From NCBI GenBank assembly GCA_913775265.1, contig CAJYJH010000064.1, positions 33,384-97,383 of the forward strand: a stretch of 64,000 nucleotides of DNA. Reading direction: 5' to 3'. Below the pieces are notes generated by a model. That model was not told where the DNA came from. It searched no databases and saw nothing but the letters and a program-made list of their open reading frames with translations. Made by a program: the position numbers and the translations under genes. Shown piece after piece: positions 54,151-61,994 of the stretch (the first letter of the stretch is position 1; the number at the start of each line of letters is the position of its first letter). This stretch comes from an uncultured Mucilaginibacter sp. (GTDB lineage Bacteria > Bacteroidota > Bacteroidia > Sphingobacteriales > Sphingobacteriaceae).

Positions 54151-54301
54151 GGCCTTAGTTAAATTCGGGTGGCGTCATTCTATCTCGGTTTTGATGCTAA
54201 ATTCCCTTGCCTTCACTCCGTCAATAGCCCTAACGCCTCATCATATCACAATAATACCTCAAAATAAGCGTAATAATAAATCGAAAATCGCCTTAACAAA
54301 C

Positions 54302-55069
54302 ATGCGTTCACACCTCATTATTATAGTATGCTTATTACCTTTCTGTCTGCAAGCGCAAACCCCGGCCATTGTAAAGGAGGGGAGGTGGGTGAGCGAGGAG
54401 TTAAACTCCCTGCTTTTCTGGAACGACTATGTGCTGGATGCTATTTTTGACGGTACGCCCGAGCATACCAATTATGTGTTTAAAGGCGACACGTTGGTGC
54501 TGGTAAAAAACTATTACAGCAGTGTAGATGAGTTTGCCTTCCGGCGGACAGATTCGGCTAAGTTTTTCATTAAAAAGGCCACTGCCCGGCAACTGGTACT
54601 GGTGCCGGCTAACGTATATGCTCGCAACCTGGCACGGGCGTCTGAATGTAGTTTTAAAAATCTGCCGTATATCGCTGCCGAAAAATTTTTGTTCCAATCA
54701 CTCTCCATCAATACAACTTTATTAAGCTGGGATCCGGCGTTTTGGAATACCACGGTTGACCGGCAGGGTAACTTAGCTTATACAGGAACGTATGCTCAAA
54801 AAAAAGCGGCAAGAAGCTACACCGGTAAGCTAAACCCGGCGCAACTCGATACACTGCAAAATTTGCTGCAACACAGTCTGCTTTCGCGCCTTAAAACCTT
54901 TCGTCAAAATGTGGCCCTGACGTACGAGCCCGACACGAAGTTGGTAATAACCACTGCAGATGGTAAAGCCTACACCATGCAAAGTCAGTTAATACCGGCC
55001 AACTTAGAGCCGGTGCTGTCTTTTATTGGGAGCTTGGTTAAACGGTTGCAGCTTGCTCAACAGCAGTAA
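54302..55069 (+). CDS. Secreted DUF6438-like protein
   Basis: The ATG at 54302 gives a signal peptide (to LQAQ) and a 255-residue product. The C-terminal half 'YTGKLNPAQLDTLQNLLQHSLLSRLKTFRQNVALTYEPDTKLVITTADGKAYTMQSQLIPANLEPVLSFI' has the order of DUF6438 domains. The N-terminal part is lipocalin-like ('EGRWVSEELNSLLFWNDYVLDAIF...GDTLVLVKNY'). Function unknown. Confidence 0.65.
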   Translation: MRSHLIIIVCLLPFCLQAQTPAIVKEGRWVSEELNSLLFWNDYVLDAIFDGTPEHTNYVFKGDTLVLVKNYYSSVDEFAFRRTDSAKFFIKKATARQLVLVPANVYARNLARASECSFKNLPYIAAEKFLFQSLSINTTLLSWDPAFWNTTVDRQGNLAYTGTYAQKKAARSYTGKLNPAQLDTLQNLLQHSLLSRLKTFRQNVALTYEPDTKLVITTADGKAYTMQSQLIPANLEPVLSFIGSLVKRLQLAQQQ

Positions 55070-55140
55070 TATTTCGCAAGTTTCGCTTTTGCTTTAGCGC
55101 AGGTGTAAGTGCGCTGTTTGCACAACAGCCAGCCAACATT

Positions 55141-55509
55141 TTAACAACAACAATCCCCGTTTTCAATATCCTTAACGGCCTCTAAAAGCAGTTTTTTCAT
55201 TTGTTTTAATTGCCTGATCTTGGCATCTACCTCACTGATTTTATGATTAACTACCTCAATCTTTTTATCGTTTGATAAACGGTTGTTATACCAGCTTTCC
55301 AGCAGGTTCTTGATCTCGGCCAAAGTAAAACCTACCTCTTTGGCGCCAACAATCACTTCAATTTTTTCTACAATGCTCTCGTCGTAAACTTTGTAATTGT
55401 TGGTTTTTACCTGCTCGTTGGTTGTCCCTTTAAACAAACCATAGTTTTCGTAATACCTTAAAGTAGCTATGGCTAAGCCCGTTCGTTTTGATAACTCGTT
55501 TATTAACAT
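55141..55509 (-). CDS. MerR-family regulator with Cys-rich C-terminus
   Basis: This 122-residue protein has the MerR winged HTH ('LINELSKRTGLAIATLRYYENYGLFKG...NNYKVYDESIVEKIEVIVGAKEVGFTLAEIKNLL'), a dimerisation coiled coil, and a C-terminus ending in Cys-Cys-Cys, likely for metal or thiol sensing. No metal-resistance gene is adjacent. A 24-base near-perfect palindrome lies just upstream. Confidence 0.88.
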   Translation of the reverse strand: MLINELSKRTGLAIATLRYYENYGLFKGTTNEQVKTNNYKVYDESIVEKIEVIVGAKEVGFTLAEIKNLLESWYNNRLSNDKKIEVVNHKISEVDAKIRQLKQMKKLLLEAVKDIENGDCCC

Positions 55510-55539
55510 CGGTTTATAAAGTCATGAAAAATAAATGTA

Positions 55540-55563
55540 AAGTATGTAGTATACTCTATACTT
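55540..55563. promoter_or_regulatory. Putative MerR operator
   Basis: AAGTATGTAGTA/TACTCTATACTT is a 24-base palindrome with two mismatches. It starts 31 bases upstream of the merR start, which fits autoregulation. Confidence 0.55.
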
Positions 55564-55647
55564 GGTGGTTGTAAAATTACGGAGTACATTTGCCCGGTCA
55601 AAATTTATTTATGGTGGGTGTTGGTTAGATAGGAAATCTCTAAAACG

Positions 55648-55756
55648 GTCATGCTGAATTTATTTCAGTATCCCACCAGACAGGCTTACCTCCATGCACG
55701 TCCGCCTGCAAATTTGCGACTTAGCGCGTGAGATGCCGACCTTCGTTGGCATGACC
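55648..55756 (-). repeat. MITE-like family B copy 4
   Basis: Inverted copy with intact ends (GTCATGCTGAatttaTTTCAGTATC ... CGACCTTCGTTGGCATGAC). Both end hairpins are present. Confidence 0.75.
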
Positions 55757-55848
55757 GGGCGGGGGAGTTGATACCTGTCCAGTGCTGGTGAGGTTAGTTA
55801 AGCTGTTGGTAATGAAGCTACAACGGTTAACTATAAATCAAAACCCAA

Positions 55849-56970
55849 TTGAATAAAACGTTTAAAAATATAATGATAGGGATAGTGATTTTTATAGGCG
55901 TACTGCTCGGCGTGGTTATTTTGTACATGCAGCATCCCAAGTTCGGAAAGGCACCCGGGGGCAAGCGGCTCGAGCGCATCAGGCAGTCGCCGCAATACCG
56001 CGACGGTAAATTTCAAAACGTGCATTATACGCCCATGGTGAGTGAGGGGCACTCGCTTATTAAGGTAACTTTCGATTTTATTTTCGGGCGATTTCCGCGC
56101 ACGGCACCTACCGATGCCATCCCGTCTATAAAAACCGATTTAAAGAGTATTCCGGCTAACCAGGATGTGTTGGTGTGGTTCGGGCACTCGTCTTACTTTA
56201 TACAGCTGCAGGGCAAACGCTTTTTAGTTGATCCGGTATTTAGCCCATCGGCTTCGCCTGTTCCCAACTCCAACAAGGCTTTTAAGGGCACCAACGTGTA
56301 CTCGGCCAACGACATGCCCGAGATTGACTACCTGCTGATATCGCACGACCATTACGATCACTTGGATTACCCGACCATCACCCAACTGCGGCCCAAAATA
56401 AAACAAATAGTTTGCGGACTGGGCGTAGGCGCGCATCTGGAACATTGGAAGTTTGACCCAACCCGTATTATAGAAAAAGACTGGAACGAAAGCCTTACCC
56501 TCAGTGATGGCTTCACCTTACACACCGCCCCGGCAAGGCATTTTTCGGGTAGGGGCATCAGCGGCAACAATACCCTTTGGCTGTCTTATGTTTTACAGGC
56601 TCCAGGGTTTAAACTCTACCTTGGCGGCGACAGCGGGTACGACACCCATTTCTCAGAAATAGGCAAAAAGTTCGGCGGCTTCGACCTCGCCATTTTAGAA
56701 AACGGCCAGTACAACGAAGCCTGGCACGAAATACACCTGCTGCCTTGGGAAGTGCTAAAAGCCACGCACGATTTACAGGCCAAACGCCTGATGCCCGTAC
56801 ATTCGTCCAAGTTCAGCCTGGCCTTTCACCCCTGGGACGAACCGCTGAAACAACTCACCGAGTTAAATCAGCAAACCCATATCCCGCTGGTAACGCCTGT
56901 GATTGGCGAAGTGGTACGTTTGAAAGATGCGGATCAGCAGTTTAAAGAGTGGTGGGTTGGGGTGGAGTAG
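55849..56970 (+). CDS. MBL-fold metal-dependent hydrolase (NAPE-PLD/UlaG-like)
   Basis: This 373-residue protein has an N-terminal membrane anchor ('IMIGIVIFIGVLLGVVILYMQ') and a TTG start. The metallo-beta-lactamase fold shows 'VWFGHSSYFIQLQGKRFLVDPVF', the zinc motif 'ISHDHYDHLD' (HxHxDH), 'PARHFSGRG', 'LYLGGDSGYDTHF' and 'MPVHSSKFSLAFHPWDEP'. The N-terminal extension and loop order resemble N-acyl-PE phospholipase D-like hydrolases. The last 63 bases (56914-56976) are duplicated at 58786-58848. Confidence 0.9.
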   Translation: MNKTFKNIMIGIVIFIGVLLGVVILYMQHPKFGKAPGGKRLERIRQSPQYRDGKFQNVHYTPMVSEGHSLIKVTFDFIFGRFPRTAPTDAIPSIKTDLKSIPANQDVLVWFGHSSYFIQLQGKRFLVDPVFSPSASPVPNSNKAFKGTNVYSANDMPEIDYLLISHDHYDHLDYPTITQLRPKIKQIVCGLGVGAHLEHWKFDPTRIIEKDWNESLTLSDGFTLHTAPARHFSGRGISGNNTLWLSYVLQAPGFKLYLGGDSGYDTHFSEIGKKFGGFDLAILENGQYNEAWHEIHLLPWEVLKATHDLQAKRLMPVHSSKFSLAFHPWDEPLKQLTELNQQTHIPLVTPVIGEVVRLKDADQQFKEWWVGVE

Positions 56971-56993
56971 GGAATGTTTCGTTAACTAAATAC

Positions 56994-57194
56994 TTACGCA
57001 AATAAATTCACTCGTTCGGCAAAAGCTAAGACTGCTTTTGCCTTTTCACTTTTGAGGTACTGCTGTTTTTGAGCGTTGAGGCTTGCCTGCGCATATCCTC
57101 TAAGGAAAGTTTGGGTCTTTTTGAGTTCGCTTCCTTGGCCAGGCGGTTCATCTCGGAGAATGATATGTTGTAATTCATCTTTGATGGATTTCAT
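56994..57194 (-). pseudogene. Short N-terminal fragment resembling a polyvalent-kinase-type ORF
   Basis: The ATG at 57194 gives 'MKSIKDELQHIILRDEPPGQGSE...FLRGYAQ...YLKSEKAKAVLAFAERVNLFA' (66 residues). The order resembles the first 65 residues of 'putative polyvalent protein kinase' genes found on mobile elements, but the kinase part is missing. An overlapping 50-codon frame also looks plausible (starts MNYNISFSEMNRLAKEANSK), so the call is uncertain. Confidence 0.3.
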
Positions 57195-57283
57195 TGATAA
57201 CAATATCCAAATTTAATGTTTTTACCCCTTTAATGCAACAGCCAGTATACAGCCCATAAGCCACCCATATCTATAGCTTCACC

Positions 57284-57388
57284 ACTGGCGCGAGTATGTG
57301 GGGCAGGGCATTGCAATGACTACTCGTGTTGTGTGAGTAAGTCACGAGTAGCAGCCCGCGCAGGCTTCCGCTACATACTCGCGCCAGT
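57284..57388. repeat. MITE-like family D copy 1
   Basis: This 105-base element has perfect 16-base terminal inverted repeats ACTGGCGCGAGTATGT/ACATACTCGCGCCAGT and an internal hairpin ACTCGTG/CACGAGT. A second copy lies at 58882-58984. Confidence 0.85.
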
Positions 57389-57413
57389 TGGGGGGATACA
57401 ACCCTGTGTTTAG

Positions 57414-57938
57414 TCATTGTTTCTTTAGCTTAATATTTTTCAATAAATCACTAAGATACGTATGTGCTTTATCCCTATCTTTTAATTTGTAAACAATAAA
57501 GCCGCTGACACTTTTATCGTCTACATCTTCGGAGTAAAACAAGCTTTTAAATTCTTCGTCGCGATGTTCTTCAAAAATGTAAAACCGGGTTCCGTTAATT
57601 GTGTCAATTTCTGATTGATCCCAGGGCTGCCCCATCTCTTTATATAAAGCTTCCAGTTGCCGCTTCCATTTCTCTAAACTTTTTTTTGTTGCAGCGGATT
57701 TCTGTAATTCTCCTATGCTTACAAACATGGCATCATCAACAATGAATGTCTTGCCATTGTCAAATGGTTTTAAGTCTCGTTTAAATTTACGTTTACCATA
57801 GGTTTCAAAATCCGTCATGGTGACATTTTTTGAACTCTTTGGCAAATTTACTTCAGCGATGTGATTAGAAATTTTGCTTTGTGCATTAGCACCAACCGCA
57901 AGAATTAATCCGGCAAGAATCATTAGATAATTTTTCAT
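57414..57938 (-). CDS. Secreted partner protein of JAMM cassette, copy 1
   Basis: This 174-residue protein has a signal peptide (to VGANAQ). It is paralogous to the product of 59196-59717. Shared blocks include 'AEVNLPK', 'FETYGKRKFKR', 'FIVDDAMFVSI.EL', 'LEKWKRQLEALY', 'G.PWD', 'RF.IFE.H..DE', 'SFYSEDVDDK' and 'DK..AH.YL..LL..IKLKK'. No known family is recognised. It starts 4 bases after the truncated JAMM gene, so the two are coupled. Confidence 0.7.
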   Translation of the reverse strand: MKNYLMILAGLILAVGANAQSKISNHIAEVNLPKSSKNVTMTDFETYGKRKFKRDLKPFDNGKTFIVDDAMFVSIGELQKSAATKKSLEKWKRQLEALYKEMGQPWDQSEIDTINGTRFYIFEEHRDEEFKSLFYSEDVDDKSVSGFIVYKLKDRDKAHTYLSDLLKNIKLKKQ

Positions 57939-57942
57939 TTTT

Positions 57943-58668
57943 TTATAAACAGGGTTGTATTAGTATTAAATTGCCGTTATTATCAAATTTAGCTGCTTTA
58001 AATAAGTTATCTTTAGCACCAGCCTTATATAAGATAACAGCATTCTCAAACACACTTAAAAAACCAGCGTCATAATCTCCTTTAATAGCTATGGCACTAG
58101 ATACTTTTTCATTGAACGCACGATTATTTAGTGCGTACTCCCTCTGAAGCGCTTGCAACTTTGTGATGTCTCTTATCTTGAGCACGTAGGTTGCATCATA
58201 TACAACGACCGTCACTGAGAAATTAGTCTTGTAATAATTTATCGCTGTGGCGCCCCCATTAACTAAGTTAGGGATTTTTAATGGATCAAGTAACGTAAAA
58301 ACGTCAGCAGCTGATGGTTGTGTGCCGGCAGGATGGCTGTGTATTAAACCGATCGTAAATCCATCGTGCTCGTTCCATGTAACAAATTGCTTAACAGTTT
58401 TAATGTTATTATCACTTGAGAGTACTGTTCCTTCACGCATATCTGTAGGTTTATAGTTATCACCGTACAATTCTTTCAAGTTTTGTTCTCCTCCCCATTC
58501 ATTGGAATTACCTCCATTTAACTTTTCTAGTAATAAGTTCCTTTGAGAGGCGATGTCAGGATTAAGTAGAGTGTTTTTAATTTTGTTTACCTGTGCGCAA
58601 GTATCAATCAGGGTATCTGCTTGAGCTGTGTCAACTGGAGGTTGATCTCCTTGTACCGCGCCCTCCCT
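57943..58668 (-). pseudogene. JAMM/JAB-like protein, 5'-truncated copy
   Basis: The open frame runs from a TAA inside the family C repeat (58669-58671) to 57943. It has no good start until TTG at 58479. It begins in a Pro-rich linker ('GAVQGDQPPVDTAQADTLIDTCAQ...') that matches residues about 168-192 of the longer copy, then has the metal-site motif 'GLIHSHPAGTQPSAAD' (HxHP...PSxxD). The N-terminal secretion part is missing. A product from the internal TTG would lose nothing of the JAMM core, so residual function is possible. Confidence 0.65.
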
Positions 58669-58782
58669 TTAGCGCAAGTCTTAGTGCGACGTTACGCGGG
58701 CAAGCCTGACTTGTGCTTTGGTTGGCAGAAAGCACAAGTCAACTCATTACTTTTACCCTGCCACACTAATACTTGCGCTAAA
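58668..58782. repeat. MITE-like family C, full copy
   Basis: This 115-base element has 19-base terminal inverted repeats TTTAGCGCAAGTCTTAGTG/CACTAATACTTGCGCTAAA (one mismatch) and an inner inverted pair GACTTGTGCTTT/AAAGCACAAGTC. It sits exactly at the truncation point of the JAMM gene. Confidence 0.8.
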
Positions 58783-58785
58783 CGG

Positions 58786-58848
58786 GTGCGTTTCAAAGAT
58801 GCGGATCAGCAATTTAAAGAGTGGTGGGTTGGGGTGGAATAGGGAATG
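58786..58848 (+). pseudogene. Duplicated 3' end of the MBL hydrolase gene
   Basis: These 63 bases match 56914-56976 with four differences and include the last 19 codons and stop of the MBL gene. A hairpin ACATGC/GCATGT followed by T's (58857-58880) comes next and may be the terminator once linked to that gene. Confidence 0.85.
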
Positions 58849-58881
58849 GAAGATTTACATGCGTTTAGCATGTGTTTTTTT

Positions 58882-58984
58882 CTAGCGCGATTATGGGGGG
58901 CAGGGTAGTGCGTTGGGTACTCGTGCTGGGTTAGTAAGTCACGAGTAGCAGCCGCGCAGGCTTTTGCTACATACTCGCGCCAGT
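58882..58984. repeat. MITE-like family D copy 2
   Basis: The right terminal repeat is intact (ACATACTCGCGCCAGT), the left end is degenerate, and the internal hairpin ACTCGTG/CACGAGT is conserved. It lies immediately upstream of the HTH remnant. Confidence 0.8.
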
Positions 58985-59002
58985 TGAGGGGCTGTATACG
59001 CT

Positions 59003-59212
59003 TTTAACAGTACGTTCAATCCAATTGATAAATGGCTGGAAGTCATAGAAGAAAATAAGAAACTTTATAACGAGAAATTAGCGCTCATGGAATGCCTACT
59101 GCAACCAGAAAAAGAAAAGGTAGAATTATTAAGGGCCATAAATGATCAAGCCCAGCGAACAGCCAGGCTAAATTTTGAAATAGCTTCTATAATCGCTACT
59201 TTTTTAGCTTGA
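59003..59212 (+). pseudogene. C-terminal remnant of an XRE-type regulator
   Basis: The frame '..FNPIDKWLEVIEENKKLYNEKLALMECLLQPEKEKVELLRAINDQ...' is the C-terminal coiled coil common to Bacteroidota HTH_XRE proteins. The DNA-binding part is absent, the frame begins right after family D copy 2, and the end overlaps the convergent gene by 17 bases. Confidence 0.65.
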
Positions 59213-59717
59213 CATCTTGAAGTAAATTGTAAAGATACTGGTGAGCCTTTTCCTTATCTTTTTCCTTAAAAGAGATGGAACCGCTAAATTTTTTATCTCC
59301 AATATCTTCCGAATAAAACGAAATGCTATATTCATCGCCTTTATGATCTTCAAAAATGAAAAAACGGTTGTTGCTTATTGTTTCGATTTTTGAAACATCC
59401 CAAGGACTTCCTGTATGACGGTAGACATCTTCAAGTTGCATTTTCCACTTTTCAAGAGTTCTTTTCGTCCCTGCTGTTACCGTCAACTCGTTGATTGAGA
59501 CCAGCAGTGCATTATCAACAATGAACGAATTACTGCCTTTGGCTGAAGCTATCCTACGTTTAAAATTCTTTTTCCCGTAGCTTTCAAAATTAGAGAGAGC
59601 AATTTTTTGTGACCCCTTTGGTAATTGCACGGTAGCAACCTGGTTTGTAATCTTTTCCTGAGACTTTGCACTTGACCAACAAAGTAAGCTTAAAATAATT
59701 ATTAAATACTTTTTCAT
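59196..59717 (-). CDS. Secreted partner protein of JAMM cassette, copy 2
   Basis: The ATG at 59717 is chosen over an in-frame start six codons upstream because it gives a clean signal peptide (MKKYLIIILSLLCWSSAKSQ). The 173-residue product is a paralogue of 57414-57938, with roughly half of positions identical by eye. Conserved blocks are FESYGKKNFKR, FIVDNALLVSINEL, TLEKWKMQLEDVY, SPWD, FFIFEDHKGDEY and SFYSEDIGDK. It starts 8 bases after the JAMM gene stop. No known family is recognised. Confidence 0.75.
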   Translation of the reverse strand: MKKYLIIILSLLCWSSAKSQEKITNQVATVQLPKGSQKIALSNFESYGKKNFKRRIASAKGSNSFIVDNALLVSINELTVTAGTKRTLEKWKMQLEDVYRHTGSPWDVSKIETISNNRFFIFEDHKGDEYSISFYSEDIGDKKFSGSISFKEKDKEKAHQYLYNLLQDVKLKK

Positions 59718-59725
59718 AAATGGAT

Positions 59726-61012
59726 TTATAAACAATGACTAATAAATTTGGCGAAACCGTCACTACCAATTTCGGTCATCTTAAAAGAGTTGTCATTAGC
59801 ACCTGCTTTGTATAAATACACTGCATCTTTAAATATTGATAAAAAGCCGGCATCTAAATCACCGTTTGACCTGATCGCTGTTTCAAGTCTTTCTTTAAAG
59901 TCAGCTTTATTTGAGTTAAACTCATTCTGCAAAGCTTGTAATTTAGCAATATCTTTAATTTTCATCACGTACACTGCGTCATAAACTACTATCGTAGCAG
60001 AGAAATTTGCTTTGTAATAACTTATAGCGGAAAGTCCGCCATTGACCAAGTCTGCGTTTTTTAACGGATCAAGTAGAGTAAAAGCGTCTTGTGGAGATGG
60101 TTGACTTCCATTAGGGTGCATATGTATTAAACCGATAGTGAAACCGACATCTGACCTCCAAGTAACTGGCAAGTTTATGTCTTGATTACTGCCATTTACA
60201 ATCTGTGTTGTGTCGTAGTTACTGCTCGGCCAACTTGCAAGATTCTGAGAATAACCCTTTTCAAAATTACTTGTAGTGCTTCCAACTAAGTTTTGCCTGA
60301 GCGTTGTTAATTGTTGAGAGATAACTGCATTCATCATCTTATCTTTAATCTGACGTATTTGCGCACAGGTATCTATCAGGGTATCAGCTTGAGCTGTGTC
60401 AACCGGAGGATTATCTCCCTGTACGGCACAGCCATCTCCTGCTGAGCCAGGCGGAGGCGGAAATCCGCCATCATCGCCCGGCTGCGTAGGCCCAGGTTCC
60501 CAGGGGGCGTTACCTGCCACTGCTTTTCCGCTTAAAGAACTGGTGCCGGGACACTTCGGAGGCGGTGGCGGCGCATCCGATCCACCACCGTTTCCTCCAG
60601 GATAATAGCAAATCGTGTACAGGTATGTTACGCTGGTAATATTGCCGTCCTCGTCCTCGGTAATCCACCACCAGTCTTCACAATAAGCTTGTTCATTGGT
60701 GGATGGTTTGTAAACTACTGCGTTTTGTACCTTGTTATCTATTGGTGCAGCTTTTGTAGATGCCGCTGTAATCAGTTCGCCATTTTTATAACGCCAGCCA
60801 CCAAGGTATTTGCCTTTAGGAGAAAAATACAGCACTAACCCGCTATACTTTGTGTCGCGTTTATTATATGTATTCTGGTCAAGCTTGGTGCGGTCACCGG
60901 CTAAATAAGCGGAATCTGCTACCAGCGTCATCACAAACGCATCATACTTTCCGTTCTTATTTAAAATAACAAATGAGCTCTTGCTGTTTTCTTTTTCACC
61001 GTAAGCCCCCGT
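59726..61012 (-). CDS. Multi-domain protein with Pro/Gly linker and JAMM/JAB-like C-terminal domain (N-terminus truncated)
   Basis: The frame opens at a TAA within the family C half-copy (61013-61015). The first ATG is at 60931. No signal peptide is seen, so the 5' end is probably lost. An N-terminal beta domain contains 'SGLVLYFSPKGKYLGGWRYKNGELI' and 'WWWITEDEDGNITSVTYLYTICYYPGG'. A long Gly/Pro-rich linker (about residues 112-180 from the first start) follows. The C-terminal domain has the metal motif 'GLIHMHPNGSQPSPQD' (H271, H273, S280, D283). This resembles JAMM isopeptidase or DUF4329-like toxin-associated domains. Confidence 0.65.
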   Translation of the reverse strand, partial: TGAYGEKENSKSSFVILNKNGKYDAFVMTLVADSAYLAGDRTKLDQNTYNKRDTKYSGLVLYFSPKGKYLGGWRYKNGELITAASTKAAPIDNKVQNAVVYKPSTNEQAYCEDWWWITEDEDGNITSVTYLYTICYYPGGNGGGSDAPPPPPKCPGTSSLSGKAVAGNAPWEPGPTQPGDDGGFPPPPGSAGDGCAVQGDNPPVDTAQADTLIDTCAQIRQIKDKMMNAVISQQLTTLRQNLVGSTTSNFEKGYSQNLASWPSSNYDTTQIVNGSNQDINLPVTWRSDVGFTIGLIHMHPNGSQPSPQDAFTLLDPLKNADLVNGGLSAISYYKANFSATIVVYDAVYVMKIKDIAKLQALQNEFNSNKADFKERLETAIRSNGDLDAGFLSIFKDAVYLYKAGANDNSFKMTEIGSDGFAKFISHCL

Positions 61013-61063
61013 TTAGCGCAAGTCTTAGTGGGGCGGCTATGCTGGCAAGGCTGACTTGTGCTT
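61012..61063. repeat. MITE-like family C, half copy
   Basis: TTTAGCGCAAGTCTTAGTG... to GACTTGTGCTT matches the left half of the full copy at 58668-58782. It abuts the truncated 5' end of the JAMM gene. Confidence 0.75.
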
Positions 61064-61209
61064 AAATGCGGCCATTCTAAGTAAAGCCCTATCAAACATA
61101 TATTCAGTAAACAAGTTGTAAAACTGTCTACAAGTGTGATCTTTATAAGATTGCCTATCAGTGTTACTTTTGTTATATTTGTGAGTAAGTAATAACAGAA
61201 TTTAAAATC

Positions 61210-61356
61210 ATGAGTGTAAAGAAAATAGTCATATCGCCAAGCAATACCAAGGCTATAACTTTTCTTAATGATTTAAGTATCCGCAAGGCTGAAATCACGA
61301 AAAAAGTAGAAAATTCATCCTTGGTTAATAGCCTCCTTAAAAAGAAGGGCAAGTAA
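61210..61356 (+). CDS. Small basic protein, possible antitoxin
   Basis: This 48-residue protein begins MSVKKIVISPSNTKAITFLNDL and ends in SLLKKKGK. The N-terminal beta strand plus basic helix pattern resembles short DUF2683-type or Phd-like antitoxins. One base separates its stop from the next gene's start, so the two are coupled. Confidence 0.55.
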   Translation: MSVKKIVISPSNTKAITFLNDLSIRKAEITKKVENSSLVNSLLKKKGK

Positions 61357-61357
61357 G

Positions 61358-61900
61358 TTGTTCGTTAAAGATTACTACTCATTCTTGAGCGAGGAGGATG
61401 AAGAAGGTAATATCTCCTATGGATTCATAACCGATTACGGTTTTGTATATGTTGTGTACTTTAATGTAAACGAGTATACGCCTTACGTTGAAGATTTTTC
61501 AACACTGCTACAAGATGGTTATGCGTTTGGCTTTAATAGGATTAGGCCAAATAAGCATCAAAAAAACAACAAAGACCCCAAAGTATTCTCTACTATCCAC
61601 TACATTTTGTTAGACTTTTTTACAGAGAAAGGTAACAATACAGTATTGCTTTATCATTGTGACGATAGCGACAACAAGCAACGCGGCAGAAACAAACTAT
61701 TTAATGATTGGAGTGATAGTTATAAAGCTCAATCAGATCAATCACTGGTAAAGCATTCTGTAGAAGTAGATGTTCCTCAAAAAGATCATCTCAGAACGGT
61801 TTACTTAGGATATATCATCAGCAATAAAAATCCTGAAAGTGATAGCATAGCTCAGCAGTTTGAAGATTTTGCCGTGGCGCTGATCCGACCTAAAGATTAA
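61358..61900 (+). CDS. DUF6169-like protein, possible toxin-type partner
   Basis: The 180-residue product starts at TTG 61358, one base after the small gene. 'FLSEEDEEGNISYGFITDYGFVYVVYFN' and '...KVFSTIHYILLDFFTEKGNNTVLLYHCDDSDNKQRGRNKLFNDW' followed by 'YLGYIISNKNPESDSIAQQFEDFAVAL' fit the order I associate with DUF6169 of Bacteroidota. That family's function is unknown. The operon layout is like a toxin-antitoxin pair, which is an inference. Confidence 0.6.
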   Translation: MFVKDYYSFLSEEDEEGNISYGFITDYGFVYVVYFNVNEYTPYVEDFSTLLQDGYAFGFNRIRPNKHQKNNKDPKVFSTIHYILLDFFTEKGNNTVLLYHCDDSDNKQRGRNKLFNDWSDSYKAQSDQSLVKHSVEVDVPQKDHLRTVYLGYIISNKNPESDSIAQQFEDFAVALIRPKD

Positions 61901-61938
61901 GTCCGTTCCCCCCTCCCAAAAACAAAACCACCCAACCC

Positions 61939-61970
61939 TTTCGCAATAACATCGCAATCCATTACCTTCG
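61939..61970 (+). promoter_or_regulatory. Candidate promoter of the riboswitch-metE unit
   Basis: TTTC at 61939 and TACCTTCG at 61963 are separated by 20 bases. This is close to the Bacteroidota consensus TTTG-N19-21-TAnnTTTG. It ends about 30 bases before the riboswitch. Confidence 0.5.
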
Positions 61971-61994
61971 TGCCAACGTTCTTTACAACAAAAA

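Noticed and set aside
57943..61012. Assignment of the JAMM proteins as RadC-like DNA repair proteins
   Set aside because: Spacing between the second His and Ser is one residue shorter than in RadC (HNHPSG.PTPS), the linker is Pro/Gly-rich, and the partner is secreted, which points to an extracytoplasmic setting.
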